A DNA stretch of 64,000 bases from Myxococcales bacterium (GTDB taxonomy: Bacteria; Myxococcota_A; Polyangia; Polyangiales; Polyangiaceae): the NCBI GenBank assembly GCA_016706225.1, contig JADJKB010000003.1, positions 248,001 through 312,000 on the forward strand, given 5' to 3'. Of the stretch, positions 7,369 through 18,300 are shown in pieces (the first letter of the stretch is position 1; every line of letters begins with the position of its first letter). The notes below the pieces were generated by a model. The model saw only the letters and a list, made by a program, of their open reading frames with translations, ran no database searches and was not told where the DNA came from. Both the position numbers and the translations under genes were made by a program.

Positions 7369-10300
7369 ATGACGGACGAAAAAGCGCGAACCGTGCGGCT
7401 ATTGACCCGAACCTGCGGCCTGGCGTTGGTGGGACTGGCGACCCTTGCCGTCTGGCCTGCCCCGGCGAGGGCGCAGGAGCCTGCATCCTGCTTGAGCGCG
7501 GATCCCTCGGTGTGGCCAAAGCCCCAGCGCCCGTACTTCCTCGTGGTCGTGGACACGTCGGGGAGCATGGCGGCGTGTACGAATCCGGCGACGGCCTGGC
7601 CGCAGACGTGCGCCGACGTTGGAGGGGGCATCAACAACTCGTGCGGCTGGCAGCCGCTCCGCGTCAATGACGCGAAGTGTGCGCTCAAGAACACTCTGCT
7701 CGCGTTCTCCGGTGAGGCCAATTTCGGCCTGGCGAGCTTCTCGCGTACGATCTCGGGCTGTCCTGCGGCGTGCAACTGGGGCGAGACTTGGACAGGGACG
7801 TTTTGGTATCGCTACGCGTATAGCGGCTGCTCGTTCGGGGGTAGCGCGTGCGGCGGCGCGAACTTGCTCGCGGGCGTGGTTCCGGACCAGGTCCCCCCGT
7901 TGCCGAACAACGTCGCTTCCATGCTGCAGTACATGGACCACAACTGCGGCGACAACAAAGAGCTGTTCGCTTACGACGCAACGCCCATCGGTGCGTCGCT
8001 CCAGAATGCGTTGACGTATTATCAGAATGGTCTGCCCGGATTCGCATCCCCACTGACGGCGGCGGATCGCGCCTGCCGGTCCCTCAACGTCATCTTGATG
8101 ACCGATGGTGGCGAGACTTGCGGCGGAGATCCGGTCACCGCGGCCCAGCAGCTCTACAACGGGTTCACGAAGGACGGCGTCCCGCGGCGCATCTACACCC
8201 ACGTCATCGCGTTCAACGTGGACCAGCCTGCGGACCAGACGCTGCTCAACAATGTCCACAAAATGGGCCAGTGTGGCACGACGTCGGGCGCGTGCGCCGC
8301 GGCGGTCAATGCACTGCCTGCCAACAACGAGGTGACGCTGTCGCAGGCCTTTGCGAAGATCATCTCCGGCGCGATCAAACCCGAGGTGTGCAACAACTCG
8401 GACGACAACTGCAACGGCTGCACGGACGAGGGTTACAACCACTATTGCAACCAGCGCACGGACTGCTGCCAGCTGGCCCGGGCGACGTGTCTTTCGCAGT
8501 ACACGGCGTCGATCACTCCTGGTAATCCCCAGGGCGACTTGACCAAGCTGCCCTGCGTCAATCAGGCGCAGTCATCCCAGCCGCCGAACTGGCTCTGTTA
8601 CAACCCGACCGAGCAGTGCAACGCCGCGGACGACAACTGCAACGGGCAGATCGACGAAGGCGTGCTGCGTTGCGGCAATCCGCTGCACTGCCCGACGGCC
8701 GAGATCTGCAACAGCGAGGACGACAACTGCGACGGCGTCATCGACAACGCCGCCGGCAGCGGTGTGCCCTTCAGCGCTTGCCCCAACAACTGCCAGCCAA
8801 GCGCGGAGATCTGCGACGGCTGTGACAACAACTGCGACGGCATCGCGGACAACGGCATCCCGTCGATCCCCTGCGGGTTCACGCCGCCGGCCAACTGCGC
8901 GGGCACCCAGAGTTGTCTGAGCGCGGGTCAGGCCGTGCCCGTCGGCGGCTGTGTCGGCGCGGGTGTGCCCAAGGGCTTCGGCGCGTGTGTGAACACACCG
9001 CAGACCGAGATCTGCGACGGCATCGACAACAACTGCAACGGCACCGTCGACGAGGGCATCCCGCCGACCGCGTGTACCATTCCGGGCAAACCGGGCCTCG
9101 TCTACAACGACACCTTCGCCCAGAGCCAGTGTGTGAAGGGCCTCTTGCCGTGCAACGGTACCTGCAGCGGCTTCATCGGCCCGACCCCCGAGGTCTGCGA
9201 CGGCATCGACAACGACTGCAACGGTAGCGTCGACGACGCCATCCCGGGCCTCGGTCAGCCCTGCGGCATTCAGGGTGGCATCTGTACCAAGGGCACCACC
9301 GCGTGTGTGGGCGGCGCCCTGGTCTGCCAGGGCGGCAACCCGCCGCAGCCCGAGAAGTGCAACGGGGTAGACGACGACTGCGACGGCAGCGTCGACGACG
9401 CGCCGCTGAGCGATCAGCCGACGACCCCGGGCTGTTGGAACTTGCCGGCGACCGGCTGCAATCCCGTCTGCAGTCACGCCAATGCGCAGTGGTGCCCGCC
9501 TCCAGGCGGAACTTGCAGCGGCAAGGGCACGTTGAGTGATCCCTGTCAGGCGGGCAGCCTGGTCTGCAACGGCACCCAGGGCTGGAAGTGCCAGGGTGGC
9601 AAGACCCCGAGCGGCGAGGTCTGCGACGGCGTCGACAACGACTGCAACGGCTCGACCGACGACAACCTCACCGGTGTCGGCCAGGACTGCGGGCTGACGA
9701 CTCCGCCCTGCGCACCGGGCAAGACCGCCTGTGTCAACGGCGCCATCGAGTGCCAGGGCGGCGTGAAACCCACCGCCGAGGTCTGCAACGGCAAGGACGA
9801 CAACTGCAACGGCATCGTCGACGATGGCCTCGGCCTCGGCGGACCGTGCAGCCCCACTTACGACACCAACCTCTACCCGGGGGACCGCACCAAGGGCGTC
9901 TGCACCCCGGGCGTCAGCGCCTGTGACTCCGGCGGCAGCGGCAAGACCATCTGCCAGGGTGGCGTCGGACCCAGCCCCGAGATCTGCGACGGCATCGACA
10001 ACGACTGCGACGGTAAGGTCGATGAGCCGGGCCCGGCCCCCGACGGCATCGACGGCACGACCAACCCCAGCGACCCGAACCAGAAGATCGGCGACGCCTG
10101 CGGCACCGACGAGGGTGAGTGCAAGAAGGGTCAGCTGATCTGCGACTCTGGCAAGTTCGTGTGCGCCAACGCAGTGGGTCCGCAGCCGGAGCAGTGTGAC
10201 TGCAAGGACAACGACTGCGACGGCAAGATCGACAACACCAACGGCGGCGGCAACGACGCCGGCGGTCTGCCCATCTGCAGCCCGGGCAAGACCTGTGTCG

Positions 10301-11340
10301 AGGTGACGGCAGGGGTCTGCCAGTGTGCGCTGCCGTGCAAGGGAGAAATCTGCCCCGGCGGTGCCACCTGCGAGAACGTGACCAAGAGCGGCACGACCGA
10401 GACCGGACCGTTCTGCGTCAACAACCCGTGCGGCGATTGCAAGACCAAGACCGTCAAGAATCCGACCACCGGCGAGGTCGTGTGTGGACCGAAGGGCACC
10501 ACTGCCGGCGGCTTACCCGAGTGTGTGTGCAAAGGCGACCTCGGCTGTCAGAGCCCCTGTTTCGGCGTGCAGTGCCCGAGTGGGCAGGCGTGTGCACCAA
10601 GCGGGCCCGCCGTCGGCTCCTGCCAGCCCGACAACAACTGCAACTTCTTCGGCTGCAAGACCGGCGAGGCGTGCAGCAACGGCAACTGCGTCGACGACCC
10701 GTGCGAGCCGAATCCCTGTCAGGCGGACGAGGTCTGCAAACCCAACGAGAGCTTCACGGAGCCGCGCTGTGTGAAGAGCTGCGCCGCGGTGACGTGCCAG
10801 GCGGGCGAGCTGTGCGTCGAGGGCACCTGCACCCCGACCGGTTGTGGCGTCGATTGCCCGACGGGTCAGGTCTGCGCTGGTGACGGCGACGCGGGTTTCG
10901 CCTGCGCTCCGAACAAGTGCACCTCGGACGCCGGCCTGGCCTGCTCCAACGGCGCCTATTGCGATCCCGCCACCGGCTCCTGTGGCAACGACCCGTGCAC
11001 GGCCGTGAAGTGCCCGGCGGGTCAGACCTGCGAGTCCGGTGACTGCCAGTGGGCACCGGAGGCGGGAACCGGCGGCAGCGGCGGAACGAGCGGTGCAGGC
11101 GGCGCAGGTGGCGCGGCCGGCAAGGACGGCGGCGGCGCAGGCGGCACCAGCGGCGCCGCAGGTAGCGCGGGCAGCACGGCGCCCAAGGGGGTCTGGGGCC
11201 TCGCGACCGGCGGCGGGGGCTGCGCGTGTCGCGCGGGAGGCTCCGATCCGCGACAGAGCGCGCTCGCGTTCATCATGGCGGGACTTCTCATGGGGGCGGC
11301 AGGCCTCCGGCGTCGGGGTAATCGGGAGATGGAAAAGTGA
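7369..11340 (+). CDS. Secreted VWA domain protein with MopE-type repeats and MYXO-CTERM tail, copy 1
   Basis: 1323 residues. ATG 7369 is preferred over GTG 7363 because GAGG sits 8 bases upstream of the ATG. The order is: signal peptide (to about residue 36); von Willebrand A domain with MIDAS DTSGSM and LMTDGGE (about 45-330); 11 units of the pattern E(V/I)C(D/N)GxDN(D/N)C(D/N)GxxD(D/E) between about 335 and 960, the MopE/Cu-binding type; further Cys-rich EGF-like segments to about 1225; a Gly/Ser/Ala-rich linker; and a MYXO-CTERM-like tail with GCAC, one hydrophobic helix and RRRG. The protein is therefore exported, probably displayed on the surface, metal-rich and disulfide-rich. The ligand is unknown. 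Its stop overlaps the next gene's start by 4 bases (GTGA). Confidence 0.85.
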   Translation: MTDEKARTVRLLTRTCGLALVGLATLAVWPAPARAQEPASCLSADPSVWPKPQRPYFLVVVDTSGSMAACTNPATAWPQTCADVGGGINNSCGWQPLRVNDAKCALKNTLLAFSGEANFGLASFSRTISGCPAACNWGETWTGTFWYRYAYSGCSFGGSACGGANLLAGVVPDQVPPLPNNVASMLQYMDHNCGDNKELFAYDATPIGASLQNALTYYQNGLPGFASPLTAADRACRSLNVILMTDGGETCGGDPVTAAQQLYNGFTKDGVPRRIYTHVIAFNVDQPADQTLLNNVHKMGQCGTTSGACAAAVNALPANNEVTLSQAFAKIISGAIKPEVCNNSDDNCNGCTDEGYNHYCNQRTDCCQLARATCLSQYTASITPGNPQGDLTKLPCVNQAQSSQPPNWLCYNPTEQCNAADDNCNGQIDEGVLRCGNPLHCPTAEICNSEDDNCDGVIDNAAGSGVPFSACPNNCQPSAEICDGCDNNCDGIADNGIPSIPCGFTPPANCAGTQSCLSAGQAVPVGGCVGAGVPKGFGACVNTPQTEICDGIDNNCNGTVDEGIPPTACTIPGKPGLVYNDTFAQSQCVKGLLPCNGTCSGFIGPTPEVCDGIDNDCNGSVDDAIPGLGQPCGIQGGICTKGTTACVGGALVCQGGNPPQPEKCNGVDDDCDGSVDDAPLSDQPTTPGCWNLPATGCNPVCSHANAQWCPPPGGTCSGKGTLSDPCQAGSLVCNGTQGWKCQGGKTPSGEVCDGVDNDCNGSTDDNLTGVGQDCGLTTPPCAPGKTACVNGAIECQGGVKPTAEVCNGKDDNCNGIVDDGLGLGGPCSPTYDTNLYPGDRTKGVCTPGVSACDSGGSGKTICQGGVGPSPEICDGIDNDCDGKVDEPGPAPDGIDGTTNPSDPNQKIGDACGTDEGECKKGQLICDSGKFVCANAVGPQPEQCDCKDNDCDGKIDNTNGGGNDAGGLPICSPGKTCVEVTAGVCQCALPCKGEICPGGATCENVTKSGTTETGPFCVNNPCGDCKTKTVKNPTTGEVVCGPKGTTAGGLPECVCKGDLGCQSPCFGVQCPSGQACAPSGPAVGSCQPDNNCNFFGCKTGEACSNGNCVDDPCEPNPCQADEVCKPNESFTEPRCVKSCAAVTCQAGELCVEGTCTPTGCGVDCPTGQVCAGDGDAGFACAPNKCTSDAGLACSNGAYCDPATGSCGNDPCTAVKCPAGQTCESGDCQWAPEAGTGGSGGTSGAGGAGGAAGKDGGGAGGTSGAAGSAGSTAPKGVWGLATGGGGCACRAGGSDPRQSALAFIMAGLLMGAAGLRRRGNREMEK
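8355..11229 (+). repeat. Large direct repeat, copy A of three
   Basis: About 2.88 kb encoding the MopE repeats, EGF-like part, Gly-rich linker and the GCAC motif of the first VWA gene. Copies B (12281-15161) and C (16436-19313) align to it almost without gaps; length differences are multiples of three. The copies stop being similar immediately 5' (VWA domains) and 3' (transmembrane tails). Confidence 0.9.
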
Positions 11341-14300
11341 CGACATCGATGCGGCTTGGACTGTCGCTGTTGGCCTGCTTGGCCAGCGCAACCTTCGCGG
11401 GACCGCTGGCGGCCCAGGAAGACCCCAAATGCCTGAGCCAGAACCCGGCGGATTGGCCCGCGGCGGCGCGGCCCTACTTCATGATCGCGTTCGACTCCTC
11501 CGGGTCGATGACGACCAGTGTCGCGACCAACAACTCGTGCGGGTATCCGAACAATCGACTCGGCCACGGCCGCTGCGCCGTCAAGAACACGACACAAGCG
11601 TTCGCCGGCGAAGCGCGCTTCGGGCTCTCTTCGTTCGCGCGCACGATGACCGGTTGCTCGGCCACTTGTTACAACAACTGCAACTACGCGAATCTCCCCG
11701 GAGACGCCAACGGCAACGGCTGCAATGGCGGATGTGGGCCCGAGCCGAATACCGGTGCTGCGAACTCGTCGTCGCGCGCGGGCGCCAACATCTTGGTCCC
11801 GATCGCGCCGGACAGTCAGCCCACCAACGCCGCCCAGATCTTGGGCTGGGTGGACAACAACTGCACCGGCAACCAGGAGCTCTTCGCGAGCGGGTGCACG
11901 CCGCTGAACGGCATCCTCCGCGACATGTATCGCTACTACTCCGCGAGCTGGACGCGGCCCGGCGGCGGCGCGACCTACAACTCTCCGCTCACCTCGGTCG
12001 CCAACGGTGAACGCGGATGCCGCAGCGTCAACGTGATCTTGGTCACCGATGGCGGTGAGACCTGTGACAACTCGGCCGATTCAGTCGTGGCCGCGACGGC
12101 GCTCTACAACGGCTTCGTCAAAGACGGCATCACCTGGCACATCAAGACCTCGGTCATCGATTTCGGCAACGCCGGTGCGACCGCCGATCAGATCGCCGAC
12201 CGCGGCGACGATGGTCTCGCGAACAGCAGCGTGGGCGCCTACACGGCGAGCGACGAAGTCCAGCTGAGCCAGGCGTTGGCGAAGATCATCTCCGCCGGCA
12301 TCAAGCCCGAGGTGTGCAACAACTCGGACGACAACTGCAACAGCTGCACGGACGAGGGTTACAACCACTACTGCAACCAGCGCACGGACTGCTGCCAGCT
12401 GGCTCGGGCGACGTGTCTGTCGCAGTACACGGCGTCGATCACACCCGGTAATCCCCAGGGCGACTTGACCAAGCTGCCCTGCGTCAATCAGGCGCAGTCG
12501 TCCCAGCCGCCGACCTGGCTCTGTTACAACCCGAGCGAGCAGTGCAACGGAGCGGACGACAACTGCAATGCTCAGATCGACGAGGGCGTGCTGCGCTGCG
12601 GTAATCCGCTGCACTGCCCGACGCCCGAGATCTGCAACAACGACGACGACAACTGCGACGGCGTCATCGACAACGCGAGCGGCAGTGGTGTGCCCTACAG
12701 CGCCTGCCCCAATAACTGCCAGCCGAGCACCGAGATCTGCGACGGCTGTGACAACGACTGCGACGGCGTGGCGGACGACGGCGTGGCAGCCATTCCGTGT
12801 GGTTTTTCGCCCCCGGGCAACTGCGCGGGCACCCAGAGCTGCCTGAGCACGGGTCAGGCCGTGCCCGTCGGCGGCTGTGTCGCTGCGGGAGTGCCCAAGG
12901 GCTTTGGCACCTGCAACAACACGCCGCAGACCGAGATCTGCGACGGCCTCGACAACAACTGCAACGGCACCGTCGACGAAGGCATCCCGCCGACCGCGTG
13001 TACCATCCCGGGCCAGCCGGGCCTCGTCTACAACGACACCTTCCCCCAGAGCCAGTGTGTGAAGGGCCAGCTGCCGTGCAACGGCACCTGCACCGGCTTC
13101 ATTGGCCCGAGCGCGGAGGTCTGCGACGGCATCGACAACGACTGCAACGGTAGCGTCGATGACGCCATCCCGGGCCTCGGTCAGCCCTGCGGCGTTTCGG
13201 GCGGCATTTGCACCAAGGGCACCACCGCGTGTGTGGGCGGCGCCTTGGTCTGCCAGGGCGGCAACCCGCCGCAGCCCGAGAAGTGCAACGGCGTCGATGA
13301 CGACTGCGACGGCAGCGTCGACGACGCACCGCTGAGCGATCAGCCGACGACCCCGGGTTGCTGGAACCTTCCGGCGACCGGCTGCAATCCCGTCTGCAGT
13401 CACGCCAACGCACAATGGTGCCCGCCTCCCGGCGGCACCTGCAGCGGCAAGGGCACACTCAGCGATCCGTGCCAGGCGGGCAGCCTGGTCTGCAACGGCA
13501 CCCAGGGTTGGAAGTGCCAGGGTGGCAAGACCCCGAGCGGCGAGGTCTGCGACGGCGTCGACAACGACTGCAACGGCTCGACCGACGACAACCTCACCGG
13601 TGTGGGCCAGGATTGCGGGCTCACGACTCCGCCCTGTGCACCGGGCAAGACCGCGTGTGTCAACGGCGCCATCGAGTGCCAGGGCGGCGTGAAACCCACC
13701 GCCGAGGTCTGCAACGGCAAGGACGACAACTGCAACGGCATCGTCGACGATGGCCTCGGTTTGGGCGGCCCCTGCGCCCCCACCTACGACACCAATCTCT
13801 ATCCGGGGGACCGCACCAAGGGCGTCTGCACCCCGGGCGTCAGCACCTGTGACTCCGGCGGCAGCGGCAAGACCATCTGCCAGGGTGGCGTCGGGCCCAG
13901 CCCCGAGATCTGCGACGGCATCGACAACGACTGCGACGGCAAGGTCGACGAGCCGGGACCGGCCCCCGACGGCATCGACGGCACGACCAACCCCAGCGAC
14001 CCGAATCAGAAGATCGGCGACGCCTGCGGCACCGATCAGGGTGAGTGCAAGAAGGGTCAGCTGATCTGCGACTCGGGCAAGTTCGTGTGCGCGAATGCGG
14101 TTGGCCCGCAGCCGGAGCAGTGTGACTGCAAGGACAACGATTGCGACGGCAAGATCGACAACACCAACGGCGGCGGCAACGACGCCGGCGGTCTGCCCAT
14201 CTGCAGCCCGGGCAAGACCTGCGTCGAGGTGACGGCCGGCGTCTGCCAGTGTGCGGTCCCGTGCAAGGGAGAAATCTGCCCCGGCGGCGCCACCTGCGAG

Positions 14301-15290
14301 AACGTGACCAAGAGCGGCACGACCGAGACCGGCTCGTTCTGTGTCAACGACCCGTGCGGTGATTGCAGCAAGAAGACCGCGAAGAGCCCCACTACCGGTG
14401 AGGTGACCTGTGGTCCCAAGGGGTCGACGGCCACCGGCTTGCCGCAGTGTGTGTGCAAGGGAGATCTGGGCTGCCAGAGCCCGTGTTTCGGCGTCCAGTG
14501 CCCGAGCGGCCAGGCGTGTGTGCCGAGCGGCCCGGCTACCGGCTCGTGTCAGCCCGACAACAACTGCAACTTCTTCGGCTGCAACGACGGCAAGACCTGC
14601 AGCAACGGCAACTGCGTCGACGATCCCTGTGAGCCGAACCCGTGCCAGGCCGATGAGGTCTGCAAACCCAACGAGAGCTTCACGGAGCCGCGTTGTGTGA
14701 AGAGTTGCGCAGGCGTGACCTGTCAGGCCGGGGAGAAGTGCGCGGAAGGCACCTGCACGCCGACCGGCTGCGGCGTCGATTGCGCGCCAGGCCAGGTCTG
14801 CGCGGGCGACGGGGACGCCGGCTTCGCCTGCGCTCCGAACAAGTGCACCTCGGACGCCGGGCTCGCCTGCTCCAACGGCAGCTACTGCGATCCGGCCACC
14901 GGCTCCTGCGGCAACGACCCGTGCACGGCCGTGAAGTGCCCGGCGGGCCAAACCTGCGAGTCCGGCGACTGCCAGTGGGCACCAGAGGCAGGCACCGGCG
15001 GAACCGGTGGCACCAGCGGTACGGGCGGTGCCAGTGGCACGGCCGGCAAGGACAGCGGCGGCGCGGGCGCCGGCGGCACCAGCGGGTCATCCGGCAGTGC
15101 GGGCAGCTCGGAGCAAAAGGGTGTCTGGGGACTCGCGACGGGCGGCGGTGGCTGCGCGTGCAGCAGCGTCGGCGAACGTGGGGATCGGGCCTGGGCGCTG
15201 GCGCTCGGCGGGCTGGCACTGGCGGTCGGAGTGTCCCGCCGTCGAAAAGGTCGGAAGACCAGGAGTCCACGCGGATTTTTCGGGGTGTAG
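11337..15290 (+). CDS. Secreted VWA domain protein with MopE-type repeats and MYXO-CTERM tail, copy 2
   Basis: 1317 residues, paralogue of the preceding gene. GTG 11337 overlaps the upstream stop (GTGA) and has GGGAG 8 bases before it, so translational coupling is likely; ATG 11349 is the alternative. A signal peptide ends near LAAQ. The VWA domain has MIDAS DSSGSM and LVTDGGE but otherwise differs strongly from copy 1. The 11 MopE-type units, EGF-like segments and Gly-rich linker are almost identical to copies 1 and 3. The tail has GCAC, a hydrophobic helix (ALALGGLALAVGV) and RRRKGRK. The role is probably the same as copy 1 with a different VWA binding face; this is inference. Confidence 0.85.
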   Translation: MTTSMRLGLSLLACLASATFAGPLAAQEDPKCLSQNPADWPAAARPYFMIAFDSSGSMTTSVATNNSCGYPNNRLGHGRCAVKNTTQAFAGEARFGLSSFARTMTGCSATCYNNCNYANLPGDANGNGCNGGCGPEPNTGAANSSSRAGANILVPIAPDSQPTNAAQILGWVDNNCTGNQELFASGCTPLNGILRDMYRYYSASWTRPGGGATYNSPLTSVANGERGCRSVNVILVTDGGETCDNSADSVVAATALYNGFVKDGITWHIKTSVIDFGNAGATADQIADRGDDGLANSSVGAYTASDEVQLSQALAKIISAGIKPEVCNNSDDNCNSCTDEGYNHYCNQRTDCCQLARATCLSQYTASITPGNPQGDLTKLPCVNQAQSSQPPTWLCYNPSEQCNGADDNCNAQIDEGVLRCGNPLHCPTPEICNNDDDNCDGVIDNASGSGVPYSACPNNCQPSTEICDGCDNDCDGVADDGVAAIPCGFSPPGNCAGTQSCLSTGQAVPVGGCVAAGVPKGFGTCNNTPQTEICDGLDNNCNGTVDEGIPPTACTIPGQPGLVYNDTFPQSQCVKGQLPCNGTCTGFIGPSAEVCDGIDNDCNGSVDDAIPGLGQPCGVSGGICTKGTTACVGGALVCQGGNPPQPEKCNGVDDDCDGSVDDAPLSDQPTTPGCWNLPATGCNPVCSHANAQWCPPPGGTCSGKGTLSDPCQAGSLVCNGTQGWKCQGGKTPSGEVCDGVDNDCNGSTDDNLTGVGQDCGLTTPPCAPGKTACVNGAIECQGGVKPTAEVCNGKDDNCNGIVDDGLGLGGPCAPTYDTNLYPGDRTKGVCTPGVSTCDSGGSGKTICQGGVGPSPEICDGIDNDCDGKVDEPGPAPDGIDGTTNPSDPNQKIGDACGTDQGECKKGQLICDSGKFVCANAVGPQPEQCDCKDNDCDGKIDNTNGGGNDAGGLPICSPGKTCVEVTAGVCQCAVPCKGEICPGGATCENVTKSGTTETGSFCVNDPCGDCSKKTAKSPTTGEVTCGPKGSTATGLPQCVCKGDLGCQSPCFGVQCPSGQACVPSGPATGSCQPDNNCNFFGCNDGKTCSNGNCVDDPCEPNPCQADEVCKPNESFTEPRCVKSCAGVTCQAGEKCAEGTCTPTGCGVDCAPGQVCAGDGDAGFACAPNKCTSDAGLACSNGSYCDPATGSCGNDPCTAVKCPAGQTCESGDCQWAPEAGTGGTGGTSGTGGASGTAGKDSGGAGAGGTSGSSGSAGSSEQKGVWGLATGGGGCACSSVGERGDRAWALALGGLALAVGVSRRRKGRKTRSPRGFFGV
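12281..15161 (+). repeat. Large direct repeat, copy B of three
   Basis: Second copy of the ~2.88 kb block, inside the second VWA gene. Copy-specific residues include GVSGG (GIQGG in A and C), CNDGKTC (CKTGEAC in A and C) and CAEGTC (CVEGTC in A and C). Confidence 0.9.
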
Positions 15291-15320
15291 CGAGAGGATT
15301 GGGGTAGGTAGAAGAGTCAA

Positions 15321-18300
15321 ATGATCAGCCGATTACACCGATCTACTGCGGTTCTTGGACTGGCTGCGCTCGCAGTCAGCGCCGTGCTGAGCGCGCCTCG
15401 CGCATCGGCGCAAGAACCGGCGTCCTGCCTGAACCCCGATCCCTCGAAGTGGCCCGCGGCATCGCGGCCCTACTTCATGCTGGTCGTGGACACGTCGGGC
15501 AGCATGATCGGTTGTACCAACCCGTCGACCTCGACCTATCAGTTCCCGAGCTCGTGTCCTTCCACGGCGCCGAAGAACTCCTGCAACATGGAGCCGACCC
15601 GCATCAACGATGCGAAGTGCGCGCTCCGCAACACGGTCCAGGCCTTCAGCGGAGAGGTGAACTTCGGGCTCGCCACCTTCCCCGTGCGCATGGCCGGCTG
15701 CGGGAACGGTGCCTGCGTCGACACCTGCACTGCGGCCAACGGGAGCTGCACCCTGACTGCAGGCGTCGGCACCAGCGGCGAATACTACTCGGGCAACGGC
15801 TGCACCGTGAGCGGATTCCCCAATGCCTCGGGCGGCACCTCTTGCGGTAATCTTCCCAGCTGTCCGGGCACCGGCCCGGCTGCTCCCAATTTCGCCAAGG
15901 GCACCTGGCGCAACGGCGGAAATCTCGTGGTGGACATGCTCCAGGATCCAACCTGGGGCCCGAATCCGCCGCCGACGAACGTGCCCGAGCTCTTGAAGTG
16001 GTTCGACGGGAACTGCAACGAGAGCAAGGAGCTCTTTGCCATCGGCGGGACGCCGATCGCGGGCTCTCTGCGGACCACGGCAGAATACATGCGCGCTGGC
16101 TGGAACCTGGGCTGGACGAACGCCAACTACTGCCAGAACCCGACCTTCACGAGCTCGACCCCCGTCACCACGAGTGATCGTGCCTGCCGTAATCTGAACG
16201 TCATCCTCGTCACCGACGGCGACGAAGGCTGTGACACCGACGCGGACGGCGTGGCCGCCGCCCAGGATCTCTTCCAGAACGGGGTGACCCTCGGAACCCA
16301 GAACTGGAAGGTGAAGACCCACGTGATCGGATTCGCCGGCGCCAGCCAGGCCAAGGTGGACGCGATCGCCGCCGCGGGCGGCACGGTCGCTGCGCTGTCC
16401 GCTAACAGCGAGGTTCAGCTGAGCCAGGCCCTCGCCAAGATCATCTCCAGCGGTATCAAACCCGAGGTGTGCAACAACACGGACGACAACTGCAACGGCT
16501 GCACGGACGAGGGCTACAACCACTATTGCAACCAGCGCACGGACTGCTGCACGCTGGCCCGGGCGACGTGTCTGTCGCAGTACACGGCGTCGATCACCCC
16601 CGCCAATCCCCAGGGAGATCTGACCAAGCTGCCCTGCGTCAATCAGGCGCAGTCGTCCCAGCCGCCGACCTGGCTCTGTTACAACCCGACCGAGCAGTGC
16701 AACGGGGCCGACGACAACTGCAATGCTCAGATCGACGAGGGCGTGCTGCGCTGCGGTAATCCGCTGCACTGCCCGACGCCCGAGATCTGCAACAACGACG
16801 ACGACAACTGCGACGGCGTCATCGACAACGCGAGCGGCAGCGGTGTGCCCTACAGCGCCTGCCCCAACAACTGCCAGCCGAGCGCGGAGATCTGCGACGG
16901 CTGTGACAACGACTGCGACGGCGTGGCGGACGACGGCGTGGCAGCCATTCCGTGTGGTTTTTCGCCCCCGGGCAACTGCGCGGGCACCCAGAGTTGCCTG
17001 AGCACGGGCCAGGCCGTGCCGGTGGGCGGCTGTGTCGCCGCGGGTGTGCCCAAAGGCTTCGGCAGCTGCAACAACACGCCGCAGACCGAGATCTGCGACG
17101 GGCTCGACAACAACTGCAACGGCACCGTCGACGAAGGCATCTCGCCGGTGGCCTGCACCATTCCGGGCAAACCCGGCCTCGTCTACAACGACACCTTCCC
17201 CCAGAGCCAGTGTGTGAAGGGCCTCTTGCCGTGCAACGGCACCTGCACCGGCTTCATTGGCCCGACCGCGGAGGTCTGCGATGGCATCGACAACGACTGC
17301 AACGGCAGCGTCGACGACGCCATCCCCGGCCTCGGTCAGCCCTGCGGCATTCAGGGTGGCATCTGCACCAAGGGCGCCACCGCGTGTGTGGGCGGCGCCT
17401 TGGTCTGCCAGGGCGGCAACCCGCCGCAGCCCGAGAAGTGCAACGGGGTAGACGATGACTGCGACGGCAGCGTCGACGACGCGCCGCTGAGCGATCAGCC
17501 GACGACCCCGGGTTGCTGGAACCTTCCGGCGACCGGCTGCAATCCCGTCTGCAGTCACGCCAACGCACAATGGTGCCCGCCTCCCGGCGGCACCTGCAGC
17601 GGCAAGGGCACACTCAGCGATCCGTGCCAGGCGGGCAGCCTGGTCTGCAACGGCACCCAGGGTTGGAAGTGCCAGGGTGGCAAGACACCGAGCGGCGAGG
17701 TCTGCGACGGCGTCGACAACGACTGCAACGGCTCGACCGACGACAACCTCACCGGTGTGGGTCAGGACTGCGGGCTGACGACTCCGCCCTGCGCACCGGG
17801 CAAGACCGCGTGTGTCAACGGCGCCATCGAGTGTCAGGGCGGCGTGAAACCCACCGCCGAGGTCTGCAACGGCAAGGACGACAACTGCAACGGCATCGTC
17901 GACGATGGCCTCGGCCTCGGCGGACCTTGCAGCCCCACCTACGACACCAACCTCTACCCGGGTGATCGCACCAAGGGCGTCTGCACGCCGGGGGTCAGCG
18001 CCTGTGATTCCGGGGGCACCGGCAAGACCATCTGCCAGGGCGGCGTCGGACCCAGCCCCGAGATCTGCGACGGCATCGACAACGACTGCGACGGCAAGGT
18101 CGACGAGCCGGGACCGGCCCCCGACGGCATCGACGGCACGACCAACCCCAGCGACCCGAATCAGAAGATCGGCGACGCCTGTGGCACCGATCAGGGTGAG
18201 TGCAAGAAGGGTCAGCTGATCTGCGACTCCGGCAAGTTCGTGTGCGCGAATGCGGTTGGCCCGCAGCCGGAGCAGTGTGACTGCCAGGACAACGACTGCG

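Noticed and set aside
12081..14951. A 956-codon antisense frame opposite the second VWA gene, with similar ones opposite the first and third
   Set aside because: Long antisense frames arise because GAC, GTC, GGC and CTC codons read without stops on the other strand. The product is repetitive Val/Ala/Asp-rich and has no start signal; its periodicity mirrors the MopE repeats.
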